Shown: positions 9,253 through 19,190, counted from the first letter of the stretch. The stretch: 34,588 bases of DNA from Candidatus Poribacteria bacterium (GCA_022394775.1 JAGFCB010000092.1:1-34588), one strand, 5' to 3'. Notes: generated by a model from the letters alone, not told the origin. A program made the numbers and translations.

Positions 9253-10656
9253 ATGAAAACACAAACGATGTATGAAAAGATATGGGAGGCGCATCTGGTG
9301 CGCGCCTCCGCAGACGAGGTGCCGATTCTCTATATCGACACGCACCTCGTTCATGAAGTCACATCCCCACAAGCGTTTGAGGGGTTAAGACTCAACAACC
9401 GAAAGGTACGTCGTCCTGACCAGACATTCGCGACGATGGATCACAACGTCCCGACGACGGATAGATCGCTACCAATTGCTGACCTGATTGCAGCGAAACA
9501 GATGGAGACACTGGCACAAAACTGTGCTGAGTTTGATATCCCCCTCTATGACATCGATAGTCCTGAGCAAGGGATCGTTCATGTCATAGGTCCCGAACTC
9601 GGCATCACGCAGCCCGGCACCACCATTGTCTGTGGTGATAGTCATACCTCAACGCACGGTGCGTTGGGTGCGCTCGCTTTCGGCATCGGCACAAGCGAAA
9701 TTGAACATGTCCTCGCTACACAGTGTCTCCTGCAACAGAAATCGGAAAACTTTGAGATTCGGATTGATGGCATACTCCCTTACGGCGTAACTGCGAAAGA
9801 TATTATCCTTGCTATTATCGGGCATATCGGTATTGACGGCGGCAACGGTGCCGTGGTCGAATATACAGGCTCCGCTATCCGCGCCCTCAGTATTGAGGAA
9901 CGGATGACTGTCTGCAATATGTCCATTGAGGCGGGTGCGCGTGCCGGTATGATTGCTCCTGACGATACCACCTACGAATACATCGCTGGCAAACGTTTTG
10001 CTCCGAAAGGTGAAGATTTTGATGCAGCGGTCGAACGTTGGAAGCAACTCCCGACTGACGAAGGCGCGTCCTACGACCGAACCCTACAACTCAACGCGGC
10101 GGACATCGCACCGCAGGTAACATGGGGCACAAACCCGGGTATGGTGACCGATGTCACAGGACGCATCCCGGATCCCGCAGATATGGCGACGGCTGACGAG
10201 AAGACAGCCACTGAACACGCGTTGGCATACATGGATCTCAAACCCGGCACCGCCATCACAGATATTGCTGTGGATCGGGTCTTTATCGGCAGTTGCACCA
10301 ATTCCCGAATCAGCGATTTACGCGCGGCTGCAGAAGTCGCTAAGGGCAGGAAGGTCGCAGAGAACGTCAATGCAATGGTCGTCCCCGGATCACAAGCAGT
10401 CAAACGCCAAGCAGAGGCGGAAGGGCTTGATGAGATTTTCCGTGCCGCGGGTTTTGAGTGGCGCGAAGCCGGTTGTAGCATGTGCCTCGGCATGAATCCA
10501 GACACCCTGAGTCCGGGCCAACGTTGTGCCAGTACATCCAATCGGAATTTTGAAGGCAGGCAAGGCAAAGGTGGACGTACGCACCTCGTCAGCCCACAAA
10601 TGGCGGCTGCAACAGCGGTTACAGGTCACTTCGTAGATATTAGAAATTTCCAATAA
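9253..10656 (+). CDS. leuC: 3-isopropylmalate dehydratase, large subunit
   Basis: A 467-residue aconitase-superfamily protein that isomerises 2-isopropylmalate to 3-isopropylmalate in leucine synthesis, together with LeuD. The N-terminus has [12 protein letters not shown] and [48 protein letters not shown] is the family's substrate and cofactor signature. The [4Fe-4S] ligands are visible as Cys348 (GSCTNSR), Cys408 and Cys411 ([10 protein letters not shown]). The length is standard for bacterial LeuC. It starts 11 nt after the binding-protein gene with AAGGATAAAAAC upstream. leuD follows after 135 nt; leuA and leuB are not in the window. Confidence 0.97.
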   Translation: MKTQTMYEKIWEAHLVRASADEVPILYIDTHLVHEVTSPQAFEGLRLNNRKVRRPDQTFATMDHNVPTTDRSLPIADLIAAKQMETLAQNCAEFDIPLYDIDSPEQGIVHVIGPELGITQPGTTIVCGDSHTSTHGALGALAFGIGTSEIEHVLATQCLLQQKSENFEIRIDGILPYGVTAKDIILAIIGHIGIDGGNGAVVEYTGSAIRALSIEERMTVCNMSIEAGARAGMIAPDDTTYEYIAGKRFAPKGEDFDAAVERWKQLPTDEGASYDRTLQLNAADIAPQVTWGTNPGMVTDVTGRIPDPADMATADEKTATEHALAYMDLKPGTAITDIAVDRVFIGSCTNSRISDLRAAAEVAKGRKVAENVNAMVVPGSQAVKRQAEAEGLDEIFRAAGFEWREAGCSMCLGMNPDTLSPGQRCASTSNRNFEGRQGKGGRTHLVSPQMAAATAVTGHFVDIRNFQ

Positions 10657-10744
10657 GTTCACTGCTGAATGCGAAGCACAAATCAACCTTTAGAAAACAG
10701 AAACAACTCGTACTCACAATGTGGTACAGAACGCATCAGAAACC

Positions 10745-10767
10745 AGATTGACCTGTAAGGTCAATCT
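10745..10767. repeat. Palindrome between leuC and leuD, directly before the leuD ribosome site
   Basis: AGATTGACCT and AGGTCAATCT form a perfect 10-bp stem around GTA. The hairpin ends 4 nt before the GGAGG that serves leuD. Stem length and loop size match the palindrome at 2139-2161, but the sequence differs. It could influence leuD translation or RNA stability, or simply be another intergenic palindrome. No T-tract follows. Confidence 0.6.
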
Positions 10768-10791
10768 GCGCGGAGGTAAATATTCAAAAAT

Positions 10792-11373
10792 ATGGAAGCC
10801 TTTAAAGAACATGTTGGATTTGTTGTCCCTCTTGACCGGATTAATGTTGACACCGACCAGATTATCCCGAAGCAATTCTTGAAACGCATTGAACGGACAG
10901 GCTTCGGTGAATTTCTTTTCAACGATTGGCGTTACCTTGAAAACGGCGATCCGAACCCAGAATTCGTATTGAACCTTCCGCGCTATGCCGGTGCGAGTAT
11001 TCTCATCGCAGGTGCGAATTTCGGTTGTGGCAGCTCCCGTGAGCATGCGCCGTGGGCACTTCAGCAGTACGGTTTCAAAGCGATTCTCGCGCCTTCGTTT
11101 GCAGACATCTTCCGCAACAACTGCTATAAGAACGGGATCCTCCCGATTGCCCTGTCCGCAGATGTCATCACCGCGCTCAGCCAAGCAGCACAGAACACCA
11201 AGGGCTACCAGTTGATGATAGACTTAGAGGAACAATCAGTTATCTGTCCTGACGGCACCGCGCACACTTTTGACATCGGCGATTTTGAGAAGTACTGCTT
11301 ATTGAACGGACTCGATGAAATCGGCTGGACCTTGCAATATGAAGCGGATATTGCTGCGTTTGAAAACCGGTAG
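10792..11373 (+). CDS. leuD: 3-isopropylmalate dehydratase, small subunit
   Basis: A 193-residue swivel-domain subunit that pairs with LeuC in the isopropylmalate isomerase. Marks include [23 protein letters not shown] at the N-terminus, the substrate-binding motif [15 protein letters not shown], and [18 protein letters not shown]. The length is within the normal range. The ribosome site GGAGGT lies about 14 nt upstream of ATG, slightly far, and just behind a perfect hairpin. It probably shares a transcript with leuC. It is followed by a gap that contains the promoter of the next gene. Confidence 0.97.
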   Translation: MEAFKEHVGFVVPLDRINVDTDQIIPKQFLKRIERTGFGEFLFNDWRYLENGDPNPEFVLNLPRYAGASILIAGANFGCGSSREHAPWALQQYGFKAILAPSFADIFRNNCYKNGILPIALSADVITALSQAAQNTKGYQLMIDLEEQSVICPDGTAHTFDIGDFEKYCLLNGLDEIGWTLQYEADIAAFENR

Positions 11374-11461
11374 TTTTGCTGAGGACTTTTCGCTTCACGA
11401 TGCTACCGCGAAAATGCCAAAAACCGAAAATTGAATGGCTCTGACGCCTGTGAAAAACAAC

Positions 11462-11490
11462 TTGATTTCTTGGAGCATTGATGCTATACT
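11462..11490 (+). promoter_or_regulatory. Candidate sigma70 promoter for the Rpn-family gene
   Basis: TTGATT at 11462-11467 and TATACT at 11485-11490 are spaced by 17 nt. The -10 matches 5 of 6 and the -35 matches 4 of 6. The coding start is about 45 nt downstream. Confidence 0.6.
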
Positions 11491-11534
11491 GTTTTTCAAA
11501 TCTCTGTCCTGAATGAATTGAAATGTAAGTGTCT

Positions 11535-12563
11535 ATGTCAAAAGACCCGAAATCTCCTCAACCTTCTGATATCCTGATAGAACACTTTTCTGACCGGAGT
11601 ATCAGGCGGTTGCTCCAGTACCCGGAGTATGTGCGGGGGTTAGTCGAAATCATCGCGCCTGAACTGGTAGCCTTGCTTGATTTCAGCAGAGGTGTACAGC
11701 AGAACCGGAGTTTTATTTCCGATGCCTTACGAGAGCGGGAGTCAGATGTGCTACTGCAGGTGCCGTTTCAAGGGACACCTGATAGCGAGGAACTCCTGAT
11801 TTATATTCTCATTGAGCATCAATCGACGGTAGATCCGACGATGGGATTTCGGCTGTTGTCTTATATGATGGAGATATGGCAAGAACAATGGCGGGCGTGG
11901 CAGTCGGAAACTGGAATGAGACGACGTTTGGATCCGATCTTACCAATAGTATTTTACACGGGAGATCGGCGATGGGCTTCTCCGTTGTCGCTGACAGCAA
12001 TAATGGAAGTTCCCGAAATCCTGAAGCGATTTGTGCCGACGTTTGACACCCTATTTTTAGGTGTAAAGACGGTAGATCGCGAGACTCTGACGAAGCCTGG
12101 ACATCCGTTAGGATGGTTGTTAAGTGTTCTTCAAAAGGAGGGTGCAGAGAAGTCTGCGATAAGTGACGCGTTAGTAGCGGCGGTATCGGAATTAGGTCGT
12201 CTTGATGAAACGCAAGTATCGCAGGTACGTCAGGCACTTCTGTATTTTATCCAGTTGATTTTGCATCGTCGACCGGCTGGCGAGCGTGAAGAACTCATAG
12301 AGTTAGTTAAACGTCACAGTCAAGATGAAAGTGAGGTAGCAATCATGGCACAGACAGCAGCTGAGTTACTGATAGAACAAGGCAAAGCCGAGGGTATCAT
12401 AGAAGGCAAACAGGCAGCAATCTTACAACTGCTAAGGCTCCGATTTCAGAACGTTCCTGAAACGTTCACCGAGCGGATCACCTCCATTGAAAACCTTTCA
12501 TATCTTGATATGCTCTTAGAGCAAACGATGACTGCCGAGAACCTTGACGAAATCCAGATCTGA
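11535..12563 (+). CDS. Rpn-family recombination-promoting nuclease / putative transposase (PD-(D/E)XK)
   Basis: A 342-residue protein. It starts with SDILIEHFSDRSIRRLLQYPEYVRGL-type sequence typical of the Rpn/YhgA-like family, then ESDVLLQVPF and LLIYILIEHQSTVDPTMGFRLLSYM. These carry the acidic and Glu-His-Gln positions of a PD-(D/E)XK nuclease core. Family members are DNA endonucleases that promote RecA-independent recombination and are often present in many copies. The C-terminus has a charged helical region (AAELLIEQGKAEGIIEGKQAAI) and a helical tail like DUF4351. ATG 11535 is used; GTG at 11529 is an alternative and no strong ribosome site is seen. It stands alone between its own promoter and terminator. 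Confidence 0.85.
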   Translation: MSKDPKSPQPSDILIEHFSDRSIRRLLQYPEYVRGLVEIIAPELVALLDFSRGVQQNRSFISDALRERESDVLLQVPFQGTPDSEELLIYILIEHQSTVDPTMGFRLLSYMMEIWQEQWRAWQSETGMRRRLDPILPIVFYTGDRRWASPLSLTAIMEVPEILKRFVPTFDTLFLGVKTVDRETLTKPGHPLGWLLSVLQKEGAEKSAISDALVAAVSELGRLDETQVSQVRQALLYFIQLILHRRPAGEREELIELVKRHSQDESEVAIMAQTAAELLIEQGKAEGIIEGKQAAILQLLRLRFQNVPETFTERITSIENLSYLDMLLEQTMTAENLDEIQI

Positions 12564-12591
12564 ACATATCGAAAACAAAATCTGAACGAAG

Positions 12592-12629
12592 CAGGCACTT
12601 TTGAGTTAACCATAATAGTGCCTGTTTTT
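12592..12629 (+). terminator. Rho-independent terminator after the Rpn-family gene
   Basis: CAGGCACT (12592-12599) pairs perfectly with AGTGCCTG (12617-12624) and is followed directly by TTTTT. The loop is 17 nt. It lies about 30 nt after the stop codon and separates this gene from the IMP dehydrogenase transcript. Confidence 0.85.
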
Positions 12630-12711
12630 ATCTTAAAGTCATCCAAACTTTAGTATGCCGGAAAAGATACTTTATAGGATTGCTATTTTGTTTTGACAGG
12701 AGGAATGAATC

Positions 12712-14211
12712 ATGGCTCACTTTTTTTCTGAAGCAAGCCGAACTTTCAGCGAATACTTGCTTTTACCGAACTTAACCACGAAGGATTGTATCCCTGAAAA
12801 CGTTATCCTGAGAACACCTCTTGTGAAGTTTAAAGTAGGGCAGCAAGCCTCTCTGGAAGTGAATATCCCGTTTGCTTCAGCAATCATGCAGGCTGTTTCA
12901 GATCACAATTTGGCAATTGCATTGGCGAGGCAGGGCGGGATCTCCTTTGTTTATGGGTCCCAAAGTATTGAAGAACAGGCAGCAATGGTCAGGGCAGTTA
13001 AAAGCCACAAAGCGGGTTTCGTCGTCAGCGACTCAAATTTGAAGTGTGATAATACAATAGCAGATGTCGTGAGACTCACCGAAGAGACAGGACACTCGAC
13101 AATTGCCATAACCGAAGATGGTTCGTCTTCAGGTGCGTTGCTTGGACTCATAACAGATAAAGATTATAGATTGAGTCGAGTCGATTTAGATACTAAAGTC
13201 GGCGAATTGATGACCCCGTTTTCGCAGTTGATTGTAGGAGAAAAAGGAATTGCGATTGAAGCTGCCAACGACCTTATTTGGGAACACAAGATAAATTGTC
13301 TACCCGTTGTCGACGAAAATCGTAAACTCATACATTTGGTCTTCCGAAAAGATTACGATGACCATAAGAAAAATCCGCTTGAATCCGTAGATTCGCAGAA
13401 AAGACTTGTCGTCGGTGCCGGAATTAATACAAGAGATTACAAAGAAAGAGTACCAGCATTGGTAGCAGCAGGTGTCGATGTGCTTTGTGTCGATTCTTCC
13501 GAAGGGTATACCGAATGGCAATCAGATACCATTCGATTTATTAAAGATACGTACGATGGGACAGTAAAAGTAGGTGGCGGGAACGTCGTTCATGGGGACG
13601 CTTTTATGTATTTGGTAGAAGCCGGTGCTGATTTTGTGAAAGTCGGTATCGGTGGCGGTGCTATTTGTATAACACGGGAACAGAAAGGTATTGGTTGTGG
13701 GCAAGCGACTGCTGTCATTGAAGTGGCTCGGCAGAGGGACCAGTATTTGAAGGATACTGGTGTCTACGTGCCAATTTGCTCAGATGGCGGTATATTCCAA
13801 GATTATCATATCGGTTTGGCACTTGCCATGGGTGCTGATTTCGTGATGATGGGCAGATACTTTGCAAGATTTGATGAAAGTCCGAGTAAACTAAGAAAAT
13901 TGGGTATGAATACGGTGAAAGAATATTGGGGTGAAGGCACAAAGCGAGCTGCCAATTGGCAACGCTACCACGAAGGCGGCGGCTCAGAATTATTGTTTGA
14001 GGAGGGTGCCGATGCTTATGTACCTTATGCAGGAAAGATGAACGATAATTTGAAAACAACCCTCGCAAAAATCCGATCGCTCATGTGTAATTGTGGGGCG
14101 ATATCGCTGCCGGAATTTCGTCAAAAAGCGAGATTCGTGTTAGTCTCTTCGGCAAGTATCCGTGAAGGCGGTGTTCACGATATTATTCCAAGAACGACGC
14201 AGGATGGGTAA
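12712..14211 (+). CDS. guaB: IMP dehydrogenase, Tritrichomonas/clostridial type
   Basis: A 499-residue enzyme that oxidises IMP to XMP with NAD, the committed step to guanine nucleotides. A (beta/alpha)8 barrel carries a two-CBS insert ([49 protein letters not shown]). The catalytic loop is [17 protein letters not shown] with Cys319, and the flap dyad is Arg418-Tyr419 (NWQRYHEGG). These fall at the same residue numbers as in the Tritrichomonas foetus enzyme, as do [15 protein letters not shown] and [10 protein letters not shown]. One oddity: GIGCGQ has Cys where that subfamily usually has Arg. The ribosome site is a strong AGGAGG. The selenoprotein array starts 2 nt after the stop, so co-transcription is likely. 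The close match to one subfamily suggests lateral transfer. Confidence 0.95.
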   Translation: MAHFFSEASRTFSEYLLLPNLTTKDCIPENVILRTPLVKFKVGQQASLEVNIPFASAIMQAVSDHNLAIALARQGGISFVYGSQSIEEQAAMVRAVKSHKAGFVVSDSNLKCDNTIADVVRLTEETGHSTIAITEDGSSSGALLGLITDKDYRLSRVDLDTKVGELMTPFSQLIVGEKGIAIEAANDLIWEHKINCLPVVDENRKLIHLVFRKDYDDHKKNPLESVDSQKRLVVGAGINTRDYKERVPALVAAGVDVLCVDSSEGYTEWQSDTIRFIKDTYDGTVKVGGGNVVHGDAFMYLVEAGADFVKVGIGGGAICITREQKGIGCGQATAVIEVARQRDQYLKDTGVYVPICSDGGIFQDYHIGLALAMGADFVMMGRYFARFDESPSKLRKLGMNTVKEYWGEGTKRAANWQRYHEGGGSELLFEEGADAYVPYAGKMNDNLKTTLAKIRSLMCNCGAISLPEFRQKARFVLVSSASIREGGVHDIIPRTTQDG

Positions 14212-14213
14212 AA

Positions 14214-15827
14214 ATGAAAACGAATCCAAACAAAATCACACTTAACCTTGATAGAGATGCAGAGATCAATGTTAAAGCCTCTATCGCGCCGATTGAGCAT
14301 ACGCTCTCTAATTTCCACGTCGAGTGGGATGCATTGGCGAACCTACGTGTCGCTGAACAGGAAAAGCAGCATCACTTATCTATTTTTCAAGCATTTCTTC
14401 CAGATGAACCGGTTTCAGTGGGTGAGTGTTGGCAGATTCAGGAATCCGGCGTGCTGGCGTTGTTCAGGCAATTACATGCTGCTACAAATCTGAATACGGA
14501 CGATGATTCGGGAGATTCGAGCGGACGATGGGCATGCTTGTGTGCCTACAACGATAGATTCGCCGACCTCGCGTTTCGGATTCATGCAGAGTTTAAATTA
14601 GAGGATGGCTGGCTTGCGCCTTCGCAGTTTGCCGGACATCTTATAGTTGACAGACTTGAGGGCAAAGTTGCTTTCTTTGAAATGTCCGTCCCTGAAGGCA
14701 CGGTGAACCTCGATATCGGTTGGAAAGAAGACAAAGAGGCATCTTATTCTATTACGGATGCAGGTTTTTGCTCGCAAATGCAACTCCATGCTGGGGCGCG
14801 AGATGTTGCGCAGAACATAGAATTTTCGACATCTATCACCCAAGAAGCAGTAGAACGCGTGTTAGCTGGACGTTTTTACAAGTCAGAACAAATTAACTGG
14901 GTATCCCCATATCAAGCAGTCGAGATGGCAGAAGAACAGATAAAATTAATTCATGCCATCTCAATAGACGGTCCGTTGGCTGATGAATCCTGCTGAGGGA
15001 GCGGTAAAGGCTTGAGGGCAGGTGTCCTCTCTGATGACCGAGTTATCGAATTCTTGAATGAAAACTTCATTAACGTTTGGGTGTCTAATGTCGAATTGGA
15101 GCGGACACCCCGAAAGCAAGCCTACATGGCACGAAGACGTAAGGATCTATCCAAAGCGTTCGACAGAAAACACCCGTTAGCAAAAGCTATCATGGAAGGG
15201 TGGAAAGAACATTCACCTGTGGATTGTTTAGTTATTGCCCCAGAATTTGATGTGATGGGCAAACTTCCGCTTAATGACTTCTTTGATGACTGTTTACGAA
15301 CTGGTATTCCAGAAGAGGATGCTTACCTTAAGTTTCTTGAGGATTCTTTAGCTGGTAAGTTGCCCGGATTTGCCGATGAGACCTCAACGGGTTCGCCAAT
15401 CGGTTTGAAGGTTGTGCTCAACCGTGAGCAGACTGAACAAGAAGTGCTGGACATCCTTCGGACACCGAGGTACGGCTATCAAGATTATACTGTCGTTGAG
15501 ATTGATACCACCGCCTTTGAAGACGGTGGTACACTCGCCATTGATATTCGGATGGGCACTGCGAAGCCGGGGGGATCGTTTGATCTCTTTGATGACGATA
15601 CCGAATTACCGACGAAGGGTTATCCGAATGACGCGCTTACCTCAGCATGGGATATACCCTCCGGACAGATCGGAAGAATCCGACATCGTTTTGACGCCGG
15701 TAAGATCTTTAAGTTGGGTGCTACCGGTACGTGGTTCAATGAAAAAGGGAGCATCAACGCTTTTCACGCAAAAATTTCTGTAGGGGGAAACGAAAATGAA
15801 AGTGATCGAAAACAAAATCGCGCTTAA
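14214..15827 (+). CDS. Predicted selenoprotein, copy 1: N-terminal domain + Cys-Sec thioredoxin-like domain + C-terminal beta domain
   Basis: Read through the TGA at 14994-14996 as selenocysteine this gives 537 residues with Sec261. Residues 1-235 form a domain of unknown function with conserved FHVEWDALANLRVAE, WACLCAYN, HAEFKLEDGW and PSQFAGHLIVD. Residues about 240-370 resemble a thioredoxin fold: KLIHAISID, then ESC-Sec-GSGKGLRAGVLSDD, VIEFLNENFINVWV, and a cis-proline-like SPVDCLVIAPEFDVMG. The last 140 residues (from GLKVVLN) are a beta-rich domain ending INAFHAKISV. No signal peptide is visible, so it is probably cytoplasmic. It lies 2 nt after guaB. With TGA as stop, only a 260-residue N-terminal piece would be made. 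The domain reading is firm; the function is unknown. Confidence 0.85.
14994..15029 (+). promoter_or_regulatory. Sec codon and SECIS-like hairpin, copy 1
   Basis: TGA (14994-14996) is followed 17 nt later by GAGGGC (15014-15019), loop AGGT (15020-15023) and GTCCTC (15024-15029). That is a 6-bp stem with one G-U pair. Stem and loop also encode the conserved residues RAGVL. The loop begins 23 nt after the UGA. Confidence 0.75.
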
Positions 15828-17478
15828 TCTTGACGAAGACGCTGAAATCGCTGTCCAAGGCTGCATTGCGCCGATTGCGCATACCGCAGGCAACTTTCAT
15901 AAGGAATGGGATGCGTTGGCAAACTTGCGAGCTGCAGAACCAGAAAAGCAGTATGCTGCCGCCGTTTTTCACGATTTTCTTCCATCCGAAGCCGTTTCAG
16001 TGGGTGAATGCTGGGAAATTCAAGAAGCCGGTGTCCAAGAATTGCTGGAACAGCTGCATCCCGACGCCTCTCTGGAAATGCGTGTGGAGATGTACGGCTT
16101 GGAAGAGTGTAAAGGTCTCCGGGCATGTCTACGCGCTTACAACGATCACTTGGTTCACATCGTGTTTCGCATTCATGCGGAATTTGCCTTAGAGGACGGT
16201 TGGTTCACACCTTCGCAGTTCGCTGGACATCTCGTTATAGATCGTAACCAAAAGACTGTCGTATTCTTTCAGATGCACGTCCCTCCAGGCACGCTAAACT
16301 TTGACGTTCATTGGGAAACGACGTTAGAAGGTTGGGACGCTCCGAGATGGATTACAGATTGCGGTTACTGCTCGCAAATGGAACTCTGGACTGGGTCAGA
16401 AAATATTCTACAAGACACCGAATTCACAGAAGCAATCACGCAAGAAGAAGCAGAACGTCTCTTAATCCAGCGATTCTACAAATCGCAGCGCATTAACTGG
16501 GTATCGTTAGCGGAAGCATTGGAAATGACACAGGCACAACAGAAGCCCGTTCATGTCATTTCACTTGATGGTCCACTCTTTGATGAAGCCTGCTGAGGGA
16601 GCGGTAAAAGCCTGAGAGCAGGTGCTCTCTCTCATGACCGAGTCATTAAATTTTTGAACGAAAATTTTATCAATACATGGGTTTCTAATTTTGAATTTGG
16701 TAGGAAGCCGAGCGCGAGAGAATATCTTGCGAAAAGATACGCGAATGAATCTAAAGCGTTTGACACTACCCACCCCTTAGCAGAAGCGATCAAAAAAGGT
16801 TGGCACGAACGCTCACCTGTGGACTGTATCGTTATATCGCCTGACTTTGAATTGAGAGGTAAACTCGCTTTGAATAAATACCTCTTCAACGGTCGCGGCT
16901 TAGAGGGTGGCAGAACAGCAGCAGAAAATTACCGACTGTTCCTCATTGAAACCTTAGAAGGGAAATACCCCGGATTCAGTCCTGATAACGCTTTCGCTTA
17001 TCTATTAGGTGAGGAAGAGGGGACCCCCGAACAGAAAAGTCCTTTCAAACCTTTCTTAACAGGCTTGGAGGTTGTCCTCAACTCTACACAGCCTACGTTG
17101 GAAGTATTGGATGTTATTCAAACGCTGGAGGTCGGTTCTCAGGATTCTACTATCGTAACAATTGATGCCACTGCCTTTGAAAACGGGGGGATACTGACCC
17201 TTGATATCCGTGTGGGGAGTGCCGAACTTGCAGGCTCTTTCTATTTATACGGTAGCGACACTGAATTTCCGTCGGAACGTGGGCTGCGATATTATCATTC
17301 GTTTGCCAATGCGACGGACATTTCACCAAGTGGAACGGCGCAAATCACGTATCCTTTCTACCGAGGTCAAGTTTTTAAACTCGTAATTGCCGCTGCCGAA
17401 CAGGGGGATAACAAAGCGTCTGTCAATGCCTTTCAAGCAAGAGTTTCTGTAGAACCAGCAGAAATGAAAGAAAAATAA
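15796..17478 (+). CDS. Predicted selenoprotein, copy 2
   Basis: A 560-residue copy with TGA at codon 267 (16594-16596) in the context EAC-Sec-GSGKSLRAGALS. The N-terminal domain keeps FHKEWDALANLRAAE, RACLRAYN, DGWFTPSQFAGHLVID and GYCSQMEL. The thioredoxin-like part continues with VIKFLNENFINTWVSN and SPVDCIVISPDFELRG. The linker before the C-terminal beta domain is longer than in other copies, and that domain begins GLEVVLNSTQPTLEVL. The start codon overlaps the end of copy 1 by 32 nt in another frame, with AGGGGG as ribosome site, so translation of the two is probably coupled. No start codon with a ribosome site exists just after the TGA. Its SECIS-like stem differs from the others by a compensatory pair. 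Confidence 0.85.
16594..16629 (+). promoter_or_regulatory. Sec codon and SECIS-like hairpin, copy 2 (compensatory variant)
   Basis: The stem is GAGAGC (16614-16619) with GCTCTC (16624-16629), loop AGGT. Compared with copies 1, 4 and 5, one G-C pair has become A-T and the G-U pair has become G-C. All six pairs are therefore Watson-Crick, although the coded peptide changes from RAGV to RAGA. Confidence 0.78.
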
Positions 17479-17566
17479 ACACGCATTGCGGATACGTACC
17501 ATAGAAGACTAACGGTTTCCTATGCTACAAAAGAAACTTTGATAACCCGTAGAAGTGCATCCAATT

Positions 17567-17594
17567 TTGTGTATGGGCGATAAGATCCTATACT
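17567..17594 (+). promoter_or_regulatory. Possible internal promoter before array copy 3
   Basis: The only sizeable spacer in the array (17479-17617) contains TTGTGT at 17567-17572 and TATACT at 17589-17594, spaced by 16 nt. The -10 is good and the -35 poor. It would allow copies 3 to 5 to be transcribed independently of guaB. Confidence 0.35.
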
Positions 17595-17617
17595 GAACAG
17601 GAAGTTCATAAGAAAAA

Positions 17618-19189
17618 ATGAAAACTTTCAACAATAAAATTGCACTTAATCTTGACAGTGATGCAGAAGTGTCTGTCAAAGGTTTCATCGCTCCGATTGA
17701 ATATACCTCATACAACTTTCATGTAGAGTGGAAGACATTGGCAAATCTGCGCGTCGCAGAACCAGAAAAGCAGTATTCCGCTTCGATCTTCCGCGATTTT
17801 CTCCCTAAGGCAGCCGTTTCTGTCGGTACGCCTTGGCAAATTGAGCACGCGGGTACTCTGGAGCTGCTGAAGCAACTTCATCCGAATCCATCTTTCGGTA
17901 TGCGTGCGGAGCTGCCGCCCCATAAAACCGAATCTCAAGGACTGTGGGCGTGCCTCCGCGCCTACAACGCTGAATTCGCCGACATTGTATTCCGCATCCA
18001 TGCACAATTTGACCTAAAGGATGGTTGGTTCACGCCTTCCCAGTTTACGGGGCATCTTGTTATTGATAGAATGAAAAGATCGGTTGCCTTCTTTCAGATG
18101 TACGTTCCTAAAGGCACCATAAATTTTGGTGCTAAATGGAAGATTGATCCAGACGAGGAGGGTCATATTACGGATAGCGGCTTCTGCCCGCAAATGGAAC
18201 TTCGTGCTGGCATAGAAAACGTTGGGCGAAACACTGAATTCATTGAATCTATTACACAAGAAGAAGTGGAGCACAAATTGAGTCGCTGCTTCTACAAATC
18301 GCAGCAAATTAATTGGGTATCACTGGAAGAAGCGTTGGAGATGGCACCCGCACAACAGAAACCGATCCATGCCATCTCAATAGATGGACCGCTCTTGGAC
18401 GAATCCTGCTGAGGGAGCGGGAAATACTTCAGGGCAGGTGTCCTCTCTAATGATCAAATCATCGAATTCTTGAACGACAATTTCATTAACACATGGGTCC
18501 CCAATTGTGAATTAGGACGTATCCATAGTTTACGGGAACCGATTGCCAAAAGACGCGAACGCGAGGGTAAGACTTATGACACAACGCACCGCTTAGCACG
18601 AACGATTATTAAGGGCTGGAAAACTGGATCAAAAAAAGGCTCACCGGTAGATTGCTTGGTTATATCGCCGACGTTTGAACTCATGGGCAGACAACCCGCT
18701 AATGAACTCAGCGAAGATATTAAGTATAGTAGACTCCGACGGGCTGAGCATTACCTAACATTTTTCAAGGAAGCCTTGGCAGGAAAACAGCCCGGATTGG
18801 GGAACATTGTTCTCACTCCTGAGCAGACTTCGCAGTCGGTGTTGGATCTTTTCCGGACACCAACGGTAGGCTATCAGGATTATACCGTAGTCGTGATTGA
18901 TGCCACCGCGTTTGAAAACGGCGGCACACTCAGCATCGACCTTGAAATCGGTAGAGAAGAGGGTGAAGCAGCATTCTATCTGTTTGATGGTGATAAAGAA
19001 CTCTCCACAGAAGAAGAATCACCGAAAGACAAGATTACTTGGGAGTGGGGTGAACCCGGTGACACCCGTCAAATCACGCACACTTTCGGCCAAGGTCAAT
19101 TTTTTAAGTTAGGCGTTACCGGACATTGGGCGAGAGATGAACCGTGTATCAACGCTTTCCGCGCAAAAATTTCTGTAGAGGAGAACTGA
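17618..19189 (+). CDS. Predicted selenoprotein, copy 3
   Basis: A 523-residue copy with TGA at codon 265 (18410-18412) in ESC-Sec-GSGKYFRAGVLS. The N-terminal domain has FHVEWKTLANLRVAEPEKQ, WACLRAYN, DGWFTPSQFTGHLVID and GFCPQMELRAG. The thioredoxin-like part contains IIEFLNDNFINTWVPN and SPVDCLVISPTFELMG. It shares with copy 5 a distinctive insertion, RIHSLREPIAKRRERE followed by WKTGSKKGSPVD. The C-terminal domain is the variant with GYQDYTVVVIDATAFENGG and CINAFRAKISVEEN. Its end stop is TGA with no hairpin behind it, so TGA is still a stop here. The ribosome site is AGGAAG. Downstream of the internal TGA the position used by TTG or CTG in other copies is TTC, which argues against a separate start. 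Confidence 0.85.
18410..18444 (+). promoter_or_regulatory. Sec codon and SECIS-like hairpin, copy 3
   Basis: AGGGC (18431-18435) and GTCCT (18440-18444) enclose AGGT. The outermost pair of the other copies is lost here (C facing C), leaving five pairs. Spacing from the TGA is unchanged. Confidence 0.68.
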
Positions 19190-19190
19190 C

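Noticed and set aside
10071..10568. 165-codon minus-strand frame opposite leuC
   Set aside because: A shadow of a strongly conserved gene; it has no signal of its own.
11387..11414. TTTTCGC/GCGAAAA hairpin after leuD as a terminator
   Set aside because: The stem is only 7 bp and AT-rich at its base, and no T-tract follows.
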